Assembly: GCA_026874595.1 (NCBI GenBank)
Contig: CM049321.1
Coordinates: forward strand, 6,942,979-7,006,978
Length of the DNA stretch: 64,000 nt
Direction: 5' to 3'
DNA from: Sipunculus nudus
Lineage: Eukaryota > Annelida > Sipuncula > Golfingiida > Sipunculidae
Positions within the stretch are counted from its first letter, which is position 1. Every line of letters begins with the position of its first letter. This document shows, piece after piece, positions 1 to 13,011 of the stretch. Position numbers and translations under genes: made by a program. Under the pieces are notes generated by a model, which had not been told where the DNA came from, searched no databases, and worked only from the letters and a program-made list of their open reading frames with translations.

Positions 1-380
1 AGGGAAACTCTTCATATTGAAGTAACTGCACAGTGTACCAATAATTCACTACATTGCAGATCACGAGTAACAAGAGAGACACACTGTGACTTATAAATAA
101 AACTATTATGTAACAAATCACTTTGATAATTTATGTTAATGGCCTTGCAGTTAATGCCTTAAAACGACAACAGACCAGCCAACATGATGATTTAGGATAG
201 GTCTTATGTATTGTTTCCTATAAAAAAAATAAAAATTGGACAAATACAGCTTGTGACGCTCAGATGAATTTGTATTACATATAATGCGTGCATTAATCAT
301 TGATGTTAAGATCTGGTGAAAACTATTTGATAAGGAACCTTGAACAAAGGATAACATGACTTCCACAGTGCTAAAAATTA
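1..380. other. Non-coding, no recognised feature
   Basis: AT-rich sequence. I see no domain-bearing reading frame, splice-bounded exon or clear repeat. Confidence 0.5.
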
Positions 381-1380
381 TGCTTTCTGCCCATAGTCCT
401 TAGAAAACAGGTTACAGGGACCTTATATTGGCTTCCAACGATTTTACCAGTTACCCCATAGATACTAAGTTAGAAGGTTCTACGTCCCACTGCTACCATT
501 TGTGCCAATCTGACTAATAGAGAGCTTAAATCATGTTCGTTTACAAAGTTCGCATAATATAGGTCACTTAAACAATATTTTTCAGGCATTCAAGGAATTT
601 TTTTTACTAGAACTTAACCGGAAGTGTTCAACTGTAACCAATAATGCAAATCTGCCCAGTAGGGTGCTAAAAACATGTCCTTTCAAATATGTATTCAGAA
701 TGTAGGTCACAATGACTTAATATCAGATTTCCATGAGGATTTGCTTAAGACCTCCCTAGATGTACAGTTAGGAGTATCTTGGGCTAAAAGTTACGGGTTT
801 TGTCCTGTGAACGGCCGAACTGCTTGATTTGAAAGTCTGAAAAAAGAGAGAAAAATAAAAATGTGCTAAGAGTGTGCAGACCTCCGCCAAGGTCAGCAGC
901 TCATTCCCCATATGGCTTCGCCAGAAATGCAATATTTGCCTTATTAAGTTCCTGGACCCAGATGGTTATCCTTTTTAAGGACCTCCGTGGGTGTCAAATT
1001 GGAGCATTCTAGGTGCAACAGTAGTTTTGTGCGCTATCTGACTGATTTGGTTCTAAAAATCATGTTTTGACTCGTAACTTCCAAAATGTGGGCCACCATG
1101 ACCTAATTTCAGGGTTCCCTGCAGATTTTCCGAGCACTTCGCCAGACGTAAAGTACAAAGATTCTAGGGCTAACTGATACAATGTGGCCCCTCTGACTGA
1201 TTGGCTGCTCAAAAGCATGTTTTCGCCGGCCCGTAGTGCACAAATATAGGACAACAGGACCTAATTCCAGGTTTCAAGGAAACTTGCCTAGGGCCTCCCT
1301 TCATGTACAGTAAGAAGATACTAGATGCAACAGTAGAGGTGTGTGCCCTGTCTCATTGTCTGGGTGCTTAAAATCCTGCG
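380..1380 (-). repeat. Divergent tandem repeat, inverted relative of the 60-64 kb array
   Basis: About four diverged units are marked by recurring blocks such as TAGGTCAC near 555 and 700, and CCTAATTCCAGG or similar near 1095 and 1258. Read on the minus strand they follow the order of the 337-bp units at 60438-64000: a TGTTAAC-like head, CCTAGA, a GTCTCCATGGAAACC-like block, then AATTAGGTC. Divergence is high, so these are old copies in the opposite orientation. No coding role is evident. Confidence 0.6.
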
Positions 1381-2705
1381 CAAAGGTTATTTCCGATATT
1401 GCTGCAGTACTACATGATTATTTATATAAAACATGTACTGACATGATCAATTAACATGATCGAATAAGCAGTCCCAATTAAAGCCATATATTTCATACAA
1501 TTATAGGTTGTTATAACCTCTGGGCCACAACAACTGGGCAAAGATTATTACCGATATTGCTGTAGTCATCTGGCATTGGGCAACCATACTCACCGACTAT
1601 TGCAACATATAAAGCATGTACTCATGATTACTTACATAAAACATGAACTGACATAACAAATAAAAAGGTGATCAACTAAAATGAAATTATAAGATTATAG
1701 CCTGTAAACCCTTCAAATTAAGTTATGTGGTTGCTTCCAGTTTGCGTTCTGTAGAGCAGGTGCCCGCATGCCCTAGCACGCATTTTCTATTTTTAAACAA
1801 GGTAGCCATTTGACATGTACGTCTTAGTCAGACACCCTGATGGGAGGATTTAGGATTAGCAGCCGTAGAAGATCGTTGGGTTCTTTTAGATGACGGCCCT
1901 CTTTCGTTTACTATGCCATGCCCCGTCCAAAACTATGCCCTTCCTATAGCATTGTAAGCAGAGTTGAAGTGGGTACATTTGGATTAAATATCAATCCATT
2001 TACAGAAAGTATTCAAATAATCATTTGATATGTACGCCCTGTTTTATCCAGGGTCACAGGTGAAATGAGATTTTTATGAAATAAGCACTCAAACAAAGAT
2101 GTAAAAAATCCCTGTGAATCTTATTCTGACCTGCAAATATTCCGGAAATTGAAAACTTAATTATAATAGAGGACATCAAAATTATCCAGATACAAATATA
2201 TACGCAATTAAAAAAAATATTCCAAACACCAACGTGAGTTTGTTCCTTTTCTTGTTTTCATCAGAGAATTAAGCGCAGTTTGGTGATCGAGTATCAATGA
2301 AGTATCGATATTCGTGGGGGATGAGTTATGTTCGGAGAAATCTATTATACAAATGAAGTATGCACATGGTGGACTATAAAATTTTACGAAGGCAGATACC
2401 CCGGTTTTACCGGGTTTTTTTCGCCGTTTCTATGCATTTGCTTGTGCCCTCTAGACGTCTATTAAATTACTAATGAAAGAACCAGGTGGAAGACTCAATA
2501 ATTCAGAAGTCATGGACTGTTGATATTACAAAGCACACATATGAGGCTTGTCGAATTGTTCCTTGTTAACTAAGCTATTACGACTGAAAACTCTCAACAT
2601 ATAAGGGAATACGAAATATAACAAAATGTTTGAATATCTAAGTTTTGTAAACAAGCATCCGCTGTTAATTAAAAAATCAAAGGTCTTATCTTATTTCTTT
2701 TCCTA

Positions 2706-2742
<37 letters not shown>

Positions 2743-4739
2743 TATGATCGGAGCCTTCTTTAATATACAGTTTATATATTCAGAGGGAGGTAAATCCTAA
2801 TGTATCTAAAGGTCTTAAAATCACATCCGATCCGAAATAATATTTAGTAAATATAATTTTCACAAGGCCAGCTACGGTTATAATTAAGTTAAAATGATTT
2901 TTTAATGTCGTACACGTTGACAAAAATGAATTCTTCCTTGTTAATCTTGTGATAGCGAAACTGGGAGGGTCGGCGTTCACACATTACTCCAAACAATTTT
3001 TTTATTATTTATCTAGAATAATCATCCTGGTTGACGCTTAAGAAAATGATTCTGAACTTATAACATGTTCCACAATAATTTAATAATAATTCAGAACATT
3101 AGATTTGAGTAAAAGATAACACATTGAGCGCCCTGGGCTGAGGAAATGTGTAAGATATGTATAATGAATTGGGTTAAATAGAAGTGGGAAGGTTGATACA
3201 TTCTGTAGTTTTAAGGATATATCTTGATGCGTTTAGATGAGGCAAATAATCCGATGATTCTATGAACATATTTGCTCCCTCAAGTCAAAGTTGTGATTCG
3301 ACTGAAATCATACTCGAAAATAAGAACAGAAGTAACACTATTAATCCAAAAGAATTAATCATTTAACTTAATATGAAAACTAATAACGTAAGGCATTCAA
3401 AAAATATTTTTTAAATGCAACTGATGTAAGAACTTTTATTTACACTATAAAAACTCTGCCTAGGATTTCTATGTGAATTTCAAAGACAATTATTCTTCTG
3501 TTATTGAAAGTCAGCAAAATTAACTTGCTCATAAGGGCTCACTTTAAGCTAAGACACAAGTCGAGGATGATGATAAGCAAATGCCAATTTACAGTGACTA
3601 ATGAAAGCCAGACTTATGCTATCATTAATCTTTAATACATTCATCTATATAAAACATTTATGCCTACGCTGACAAACGTTGTGAAGTTACCAAGAATAAC
3701 AGTACATTACAAGAATACAATTTATGTGTGATGCCATGCAAACAGTGCACTGTCTCCAAGGAATGTAAAATCATTCTCCTGTGTGAAATGTTTAATGGGA
3801 TTTAACTTGTTTCGCTATAAAACTGACAGATAAAATATGTGGTCCGTTTAAAAGGTAGTATGTGTTATTAACATATTGATTAACACTTCCCTTTATCTAT
3901 CTAGAAAGCATAAAACAAATGTACAAAATCGTTCAGTCTAGGTACAGCAGGGATATTAGGATCATTAACCTAGGTACTGTAAGATTAAACAAAAGTGCTT
4001 CAAAAGAGGAGCCACACAACTGTTTCAGGGTTAAAAAATACATAATTTATTCAACCAGTATGTAGGCGAATGCCCTCTGGATTCTACATGAGAAATAAAT
4101 TTAAATATACAAAAGGTAGCTAATCTGTTTGTTACCGGCCTTCAAAGACGATGTGAACCAGTAACTTGCAATTAAACCTGCCCCGTGCATGGTAAAGGAC
4201 ACTTTATGCGTATAGATGTTCTGCTGTTTTAATGCTATCATTGACATAGTTATGAGTGTCGGTACTAGATGTCTCCGCAAGTTCTGAACAAACGTGGCTG
4301 ATAAAACCAGATATGTATTCGTAATTTGAAGAACAAAGGTTAGGGTTTGTGTAATGTAAGTTAGTAGTCTGACATCTTTTGTCTCAGTGTACTACAAATC
4401 ATAGATTTAGCGTGTAGGCTGAAGAATAAAGGCCAACGTGAACACATTTCGGATTTCATATGTTATTTAAAAATTAGCATTTAAGATTTTAGGCCAAACG
4501 TTTGTAGGCCAAACAACGTTTCGTTCCCGGTGAACTGCGACATAAAGACCGACAGACATGGACAAAAATTCATGGCTATAGCTTATATATTGTTTTCTTT
4601 CACCTAACTTTAATCATAATACTTCTTATACATGAACAATATTTCCAAGTTCTCCTTTCTGACCGCATGAATGGGTACTCCTATACTTATTAGCCATACT
4701 CATTAACATTAAAAACAATATGATTTTCAGTTGGAATAA
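1381..4739. other. AT-rich non-coding stretch
   Basis: No exon with domain similarity was found on either strand. A (TA)n tract sits at about 2708-2740. The only open frames are short and of biased composition. It may be intergenic or intronic sequence of a gene outside the window. Confidence 0.45.
2708..2740. repeat. (TA)n microsatellite
   Basis: An uninterrupted run of TA dinucleotides of about 33 bp. Confidence 0.95.
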
Positions 4740-5480
4740 ATAGAAATGTGTAGCTAAGCTGACTGTAAGTCATCCAAGCTTTAGAGATCATCCTTTGTCT
4801 TTCGTCCATCAGGCCGTCCGGCCGTCTAGCAGTCTGTCCGTCTGTTAACAGAGCACACATTGTGCCTAGAAATAGTCCTAGAAACTTCTATCTGTACATT
4901 CAGGCAGGCCCTACGCAAATCTCTTTGGAAACCTAAATTAAAGTCACGTTGCCCTATATTCTGCAAGCTACGGAACAAAGACATAATTTTGAGCACCAAA
5001 ACAGACACAAATTGTATCCATTTCCTTGGAATCCTCTATCATATCAATCAGGGAAGTCTTCCATGGAAACCTGCATTAAGTTATGGTGGCAAAACACATA
5101 ATTCTGAGCACCCATACTGCCCGGGGCCATGCATTAACACAAGGCACAAACTGTAACTGTGAATTTAGAACCTTCTACTGTTAAATACTGGGAGCTCTTT
5201 GGTAAGTCTCCTTTGAATCTTGAAATTAAGTCACTGTGACATATTCTGTGAGCTATAGGAAAAAAGCATGATTTCAATACTATGAAAGTCAAATGGGCAC
5301 AAATCATACGGTTTGAACTAGAGCTTCTGACTTAAAAAAACTCCATCAACTCGCGATTTCCAACATTTTGTGAGGTATAAGTGTAAGCTTATTTTTTAGT
5401 CACAAGTGGCCACATTCTTAACTAAAAGTAATAGACAACTAAAATAAGGTCACTGTTACTGTTCGTGGGCTTTTTTTTTC
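4740..5480 (+). repeat. Divergent copies of the 337-bp repeat family
   Basis: It begins with a head like that at 60438 (AGCTAAGCTGACTGTAAGTC), followed by a run rich in GTCCGTC-like motifs near 4805-4845. Internal blocks such as TTAAAGTCAC, ATTCTGCAAGC and CTGTGAGCTATAGG then recur near 4940, 5075, 5220 and 5435. It has the same orientation as the right-hand array but is much more diverged. Short frames here are not supported as genes. Confidence 0.6.
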
Positions 5481-5798
5481 ACAGAACATGATTTTAGTAC
5501 CTTATCAGTCTTACATCCTAACATCAGCTACTAACAGAAAAACATCAAACGACGTGTGAAGTAAAACTCTTTATTAAACTCTCGTTCACATATCTTTCCT
5601 TGAATTTCAGGGACCGTTGTTCTAAATATAGGCCATTTGCAATCAATTTGATATACAGGCTGTGAGAATGATGCGGTCAATAACCCTGTCCCAATATTCT
5701 TTCTTCCATTTTCCTAAATCCACGTTCGTTTTACTCCATAGGATTCCCGTTTGGTTCATTGTATTGTGCATAGAAGAAGAAAGAATCACCCAAATACC

Positions 5799-5910
5799 CA
5801 GTTTTTATGGGTATCCGTTCAAGGTGTTTTCACACGTAACGATATATTTTCCATCAGTTTTTATGGGTATCCGTTCAAGGTGTTTTCACACGTAACGATA
5901 TATTTTCTAT
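5799..5910. repeat. Recent 56-bp tandem duplication
   Basis: Two adjacent 56-bp units (5799-5854 and 5855-5910) are nearly identical, differing mainly at the last bases. The copied block contains GGGTATCCGTTCAAGG and CACACGTAACGATATATTTT. The similarity implies a recent duplication or slippage event. Confidence 0.9.
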
Positions 5911-6609
5911 AGGTTTGGAATTTATATCTTTCAACTGAAGTTTGTAAACGTTTAAGTCATATATTAATTTATACATTCAATATGTCGAACAACTTAATCT
6001 GACACTATTTGATTACAAGTGCACGTTGAATTGACATCTGTTTCATCCCTCTATCAATCTGTCATTTTTCTAGCCTTATTATCTGCGTAATTTTTTACAT
6101 GAGATAGGTGTTACCAGATTATGCATTGTCTTCCAAACAAATACTTTTTTTTAAGTTTAATATGACTGTATTTGTTTTCAGAAGCTTTCTCGTCGGTCGG
6201 AAACATGGGATGCAGGATATGCTGATAAAGGTGTCACATGTATTTGAAAATGAAATGGAAAAATGCAGCGAGTTTATGTATATATTTGAACGCAAGTATT
6301 ATATGTTTACATTTGTAGTTTTTCGAAAACCGTTTAATATTGATTTTCGTTCTTTAGAGGACCCAAAATAATGTGCATCCAGTTTAAAATTTTTAACTAA
6401 CGGTATGCTCGCCAGTTTATTATTGTTATTACAGCTCTTGGCCTTATACCAGGCATGGTAGCAAAACTGAAAACCTTGCTAAACAAGACCGCAGTGCATA
6501 ATTTATGTCAAAGGAACAGAATAACTTCCTATGATAATCTCACTAGAAGGTGGTTTATTCCCTTGAGCAATTTTATCAGTACAGTTGTTATTTTATTGCA
6601 CAACATTTT

Positions 6610-7125
6610 TACATTTAACCATACATTTGTATGAGCAACGAACGTTTATACAGAAATGTTGCTTACATGTAAGCATTATGCTAAGACCAAATGTTAATGA
6701 GGCGTATTTCCAACATACTTACAACAACTTTATGCAACAATGAAGACCCGTAATAAAAAAAGACGATAAAGAACGTTTGCTTTCACCTTCAAGGTCCGTA
6801 CATTAAACCATACATTTATATGAGCAAAGAACGTTCTAACAGAACCGTTGCTAATTCGTTAACATTATACTAAGTGCAAACTGACCAAAACGACTTAATG
6901 AAACATTACAAACACGTAATAAAAACGGCGGCAACGAACATTTGATTTAACGTTCAAAGTCTGTAAATAAAACCATACATTTTTGCGTGCACAGATCTTT
7001 TTAACAGAAATGTTGCTTACACGTTTGCGTTGTACTAAAAGCAAACGTTTATGAGACGTATTCTTAACATAAGTAAAACGACTCGATGAAACGTTGCAAA
7101 CACATAATAAAAACATCAGGATTTT
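6610..7125. repeat. Three-copy degenerate tandem repeat, about 165-190 bp unit
   Basis: The block ACCATACATTT opens units near 6617, 6807 and 6972. Each continues with GAACGTT, AACAGAAATGTTGCTTAC-like, a TAAGCAAA-like block and ACACGTAATAAAAA. Open frames through it on the minus strand follow from the repeat and are not credible genes. Confidence 0.65.
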
Positions 7126-7129
7126 ATAA

Positions 7130-7829
7130 GTATGTTCGACCATAGCTGTTTTCAGGGGCTAGAATAAGTTATCTATAACAATACGCACTATCCACAACAA
7201 GTGGAAATATATATGCTATAAACTTGATTTAGGATTTTTTTTTCAACTTTGCAATTGCAACTTCATTTGAAAATAGAATATTTAATTGCATTTGATTTCA
7301 ATTGACACTTTTGTATTTGAATAATAATGCGCCGAGTTGTATTAACATAGGGCCCTGGATGTTAAAGAACAGGGTTGGCACAATTGCATTCCATTTAATA
7401 TAAATATTTATATATTTGTATAAATATAAATATATATAGTATTATCAGTTAAGATTTTTTATTTTAATTTTAATTTTCCCAATGTTTTCATATTGTTATG
7501 TATTTGTAATATAAAATAATGATAGTGACATACTCCGGATAATTTTCACACATAATGAACTGTTTAGATACTATAAAATATTGTTTGATGGATGGTAATA
7601 CCAAATATAGGGGTCTTCACATCAACATTTGCCTACAAATTGACTTCGGGTCTGTTCGGGTGCTCCGAATAAATTAACGTGCAGATCCTGGTCACATCTT
7701 TCCTCCTGTTGTTAAATAAATCATTTAATTTAAAACAGGTAAATTGACAAATATAAATTTAAAAACAAAAACAGGCTTGATATTTTAAAACCGGTATAAA
7801 AGACTTACTTTTACCTTCATTTCAGTAAA
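7130..7829. other. AT-rich non-coding sequence
   Basis: Low-complexity TATAAATA and AATTG-rich stretches occur near 7255-7330 and 7390-7440. No coding exon was recognised. It would lie downstream of the minus-strand lectin gene if the tentative terminal exon at 7872-7900 is correct. Confidence 0.4.
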
Positions 7830-7835
7830 TTTATT
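7830..7835 (-). promoter_or_regulatory. Possible polyadenylation signal AATAAA
   Basis: On the minus strand an AATAAA hexamer lies about 40 bp after the stop of the tentative terminal exon of locus A. Such hexamers are common by chance in AT-rich DNA, so this is only suggestive. Confidence 0.2.
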
Positions 7836-7871
7836 AATCAAGATTTTAAGAAATATTTTCTGAAGCCCGCC

Positions 7872-7900
7872 TTAAACACAAATTTTTGCCTGCCTCGTGT
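7872..7900 (-). CDS. Tentative terminal exon of locus A
   Basis: The last well-supported exon of locus A ends at a phase-1 donor at 8358, so a further exon must exist. On the minus strand a pyrimidine-poor acceptor TTATTATAAG precedes 7900. Reading in phase 1 gives about nine codons (ACGAGGCAGGCA and so on) to a TAA at 7874-7872, with AATAAA shortly after. Phase and poly(A) position fit, but the exon is tiny and has no homologue to compare, so another terminal exon is quite possible. Confidence 0.22.
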
Positions 7901-10900
7901 CTTATAATAACAATAAAATATATGATAGACATAAACAAGAAATCGATGGCGAGTGTAGAAAAACAACAGTAACAGTAATAACAAATAAAGCATAACTTAT
8001 AAAAAAGAAATATTAATACTTAAATATTAGGGATGTAATATATAAAGGTGTTATAAAAACGTACAATCTATTTTGCATGGATGGTACAACTAGTGACAAC
8101 AACTAACAGGAGGGACTCTTCAATTTCAAATGATTACGTCTTCTAGGTGTAGGAGTCGGGGATACCGTGAAATGAACCGTCGAACTTGGACTGGCAATTA
8201 CAATTTTATCCCCTGGCCAAGCCTCGGATCGGACCAGGGTCGCCAGCGGCGAAAGCCGAGAATTTTACTAGTCGACTGTCCAGGCCCCACTTACGGAACT
8301 GTACTTAGCAAATACAACTCTAAACTTTTAGACATTTCCATTCAATTTTGCACTGACCTGTTTTTGATCTTGCGGTGGATTCACAAATTGCATTGTAATC
8401 GAAGTGACAACGCGAGTTCCCCCATTGGAACCCAAGGGTTAACGTATTGATTGCTGCGCAATACGAATTTTTAGCAATAAAGAATGGTTGCCCAGGAAAC
8501 CAATTGCTGTAACCCATTTGTTTCCCTGTTGAGGTCCAGTGCCAGGTCAGTGTCTCCGGATTATATGACAGAGCGAGCCAGTAGTATTTCATATTCCCTA
8601 TAAGAAACATTATTACATTTTGTTATTAATTTGCTTCTATTGTTATTCCTTACATCGCATTGAATCTTATTCAAAAGTACCTATTATCTTTATGAAAATG
8701 GAATCAGAATGATTTAAGGCATTATTTAGATCTTTGGTTTATAGAATTTGACAGTGGAACAATATTCTACGTTATGTGGACACATGACGGCTAACCTTTA
8801 TAAATGATATTTGTTTCATGAAAGATACTTCATGAGCTCTATCATACTTGTTCCTTAATTGTTTTGATAAATAAGATTAACACAGACTCCCTTAATTTTT
8901 ACAATGTGTGCCTGTTTCATTTTCTCTGTTCTCTGACAGCCAAGAGAATAAATTCCATTGAAATGCAAGCCGAGAGTCACTGAGAATAAGCCCATGGCCA
9001 GAGATTAGTTTATTTTGAAATGATAGATTTACCGTGTTTCTTAATGAAGTTTGCCACATGCTTCTGTTCTTCCGGTGTTTCTATGGAAACCAGGTAACCC
9101 TTTTTCTCCTGGCAATTTTTTTCTGCTGAAGTAAGGTTGACGGATCTCTGGATGCATAAGGTATAACAAATTGTTTCAATATAGGGGGTTTCCAGGTGCG
9201 CGCATATGCTATTATGCGTGCAAAATCGCTCATATGGTTTAAGAACTGGGGTGTTTCCATGTGTCTGTCAGCGCACATACATAAGTGCGTATATGCGTGA
9301 ACTGAGGGACTGGGGTAAAATGATTTCACTTCACCATCGCTTTTTGGAAGGCCTGCTCGATCCTTTGAATTAATATATGGAAACACGCCCTATTTTTACC
9401 AATAAACGCATATACGCGCACGTGGAAACACGCCCTTTTTTTTACGCATATACACTCATATGCATATACGCGCACATTGAAACACGCCTTAAGTCTGTTT
9501 AGAGAAAAAAACAGGGTCTTGTTTCCTGTATTGCATGGTCAAATCTAGCATGATTATATGATAAATATGTAGTATCAATAAGCCTTTTCCTGATGTATTA
9601 AACCAACACAAAAGGGAATAATCCCAAATTCCTAACCTTGTACAATGTATAACAGTATACCTATGTCCTGCAGCGAGGACAAAACCAGCGCTATTGTTTT
9701 TATTATTTAATGTCTATACAAGTGGCTCCCCAAACAAGTTCTGGCTCAATTAACATTTGGAGTTAACCGTCTCATCATCTGCTTCTGCAGGAATGACAGG
9801 CCAAGCCGCGTGACAATGTCATGATGTTGTGAAAAATTACAATTTTTACCATGACTTCCTGTATATATGAGGGTTGGCGTAATTGTAATGTGTTATTGTG
9901 ATTACCAGTAATTTATTACACTTTTTCAAGTAATTGAATTTAATTTGTAATTAAACAAAATTAAATTACAAGTAATTGTAATTGTAATTATTAAAATGGT
10001 AAAAATAAATGTAATTTCAATTACTTTTCAATTACTTTCCTAATTCCTGACAGAACACCGTACTTTATACCTCATTTCTCTGCACTATTTATCAATAACC
10101 TTGGGTGAGGATTGTAAACTATGATTATTGAATTAACAATACCCATGTATGTTAAAAGCATGGTTATTTGTATGCCTTATAAGTTATACTGGCATTTTTC
10201 TACCATAAATGAAACTTTATATGAACCATGCTTCTGTATATTATCATGTTTTATTAAGTAGCTGTAAGTAATTAAATACTTTTTCAAAAGTAATTGTAAT
10301 ACCATCATTACTTTGTAAAATGTAAGTAATTTGTAATTGGGATTTTTGGAAGTAATTGTAATTGTAATAATAACATTTCAATGTAATAGACCCCAACCCG
10401 AAATTCTGAATAATGGTAAAAATCCTAAATACCTTGACATGGTAATAGCACGAAGGAGTCTGGATACCATGGTTGTCCTCTGGTGGTACAAATATGTTGA
10501 CAAACCCTTCTGGACAGTCTGTAAATATAAGTTTACTTGCATCTAATTTTGAGTTTATAAATATGTAATAAGACATGCGTTTTGCAGTCAATTTCACATT
10601 GATTCTTCCAGACCTTTCAAATCTTTTATTGGCAGTTCTTTATCTCTCCACAACCACTTGAGATGTCCCCAAAGTCGTCCCTGGAGACATTTGCAAGACT
10701 GTGTTCCACTGGCATGTCGACTCTAGCGTCAGTAAAAATATTAATCCCGGCATAGCAGAGTTGCAGCACTGTTTTCCACTTGGTCTGTTTGATTAAATGA
10801 TGAGCGGGTGGTATTACTGGTGTTTGGAGTGTTACAAAACCTCTTACTGAATACTGAAAAAGTACCTTGCAAGTGCCTTTCAGCGGAAAACATGAGTTCC

Positions 10901-12939
10901 TGGGTCAGTTGTTTTGTGGTCTCGTTGCTTGCCCTGTACCTTGTGTGGAACCCGGGACCTAGTTGCCATTAGCGAAGAAGTAATTTCTTTTGGCAGCCCA
11001 GCTTTCAGAGTATTTACTAAAGTACTCTTCAATGGTTTATTCAAGTGAACGAAGGTAATGTAATGATCCTTGTTTTCTATGAGATGTCTAAAGGAGGACA
11101 TATATCAAGATAAAAACACCATTTAATTGATTACTCGGCTTTATCTTAAGTCAAACTTGCTCTTCATGGTATTGTACAATACCAATCTTGATATTGTACA
11201 ATATTGGCAGAATTCGTGATAGGATTTTTCCTCTGATGGGGAATAATGTGATGATTCTATACTCAAACCAGTCTGTTCATTTAAAGTGTTCCACGCTCAG
11301 AGAATCTGATAATGAATTTTGTTTAAGGGCATACGGAGTTAACTGCTGCATTGTGACCGCACAGCTGGTAAATAAATGTTTTGAAATTGGTATGAGTAGC
11401 CTGCCAGTTGTCCTGTCTGTTGGCAAATGCTTTCCGTCAATTTATTTGGGGGGAATTTCAGGACAGCCCAGAGTTCCAGGATACCCTCCTTGTAAGGTGG
11501 TCCATTTCTTTTGAATTGCCAGATATTTGTTTTGGAGTCTATTCAAGATGTGGCAGAAGATTACTTTCTACTTGGAAATCGCAGACCAGGTGATTTATAA
11601 ATGTATGCCTTATTCAAAAAGAACGAGTGACTGAATTTCCAGGTCATTTTCATCAAACATATGTATACAGTGAAACCTGTCTTAAGCGGACAGCCAAGGG
11701 ACTCATTCATTTTTTTTTAATAGTTAGGTGTCCTTATAATGCAGGTTGACCTTGGTTGATATCTGAGGTATTATAAATCAAGACAACGAATAGCTTCAAG
11801 AACGTGTTCATTGTATGATATCAGATTTCATGTACATGAACAACACTTTCACGCACAAATCATACATTAAATAGACATTTAAAACTGATTATTTTTTACG
11901 TTTAAGAACTGACACAACCCGTGTCTTACCACAGTGGCAAGTGCAAGTGCACGTACGCTCTTTTTCGCTGATTCACTCAGTCGAATAAGCTTGGCTTTCA
12001 TCGATAGCGTAAGATCCTGCCTAGGAGTACGCCCGTGCCACCTGGCGGCATTATCTAAAACTCTCCTGGTTCAGCTGTACCAATGCGATAATCTCAAAGA
12101 TAATGACGACGTTGATAATGCGAAGATTGTAATAGCTACGAACCTTGGAACATTCGTTTTTATGGGTGAATTTAGCATCTGCCTTAAATAAACTTTCTTT
12201 GATGACGGTTGTAAAGTTTGATTTGCTTTGATATTGAAGGCACCCGAGATTAAACCCCGACAAGCTTGTGCATGGCGGCACGATACAAACAACTACGGAG
12301 AGAGCGCGTTTGACACTTAGCAGATCAATTTGAGATATATTGAGCAAACACTAATTAATGAATATCAAACGGCCTGCTACAACAAAGTAGCTAAGTTTAC
12401 AGTTAGATACTGCGTGGTCAGATCAGTGACGCATGGGACATCGGCAGCCGTTTCATCAATTTAAAGTCCCACCGGTCGAGCGAATAATATGCAGCTTCGC
12501 AACGTGTGAATGACCAACCAGTGAAATAAAAGAGACACGATGTTTAACGCTTCACCCTTGCTGTGTTTATCTTATGAGCACATCACATAGTGAAATGAGC
12601 ACGTGCACACATTAAGGTAACAAATGGGGATTGCATACTTCCTTTGTGTTCCAGTCTCCGGAACAACAACAGCACGGGTGGCCTTTGATGTTACCCGGGG
12701 CGAGTGATCAGTGTCCGCTGGTGATGGCGTATTATGTCCGTATTTGTCAGGTTCATTTACTCTTAGAATGTTGGTCTGAGTTGAAATCTCCTGTGCGTTG
12801 TCCGCAGTAGTGAGGTGTCCGCCTAATAGAGGTTCCGCTTGTACATAACATATAGGGAATTTTTAAGGAACTTGACTATCTTGTCCGTTATAGCCAGTTG
12901 GCGCCTAAGCGAGGTGTCCGTTAGACCAGTTTTCACTGT

Positions 12940-13011
<72 letters not shown>

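Noticed and set aside
8130-8450. Plus-strand open frame opposite the CTLD exon
   Set aside because: It is the antisense of a well-supported lectin exon and a SINE-like fragment.
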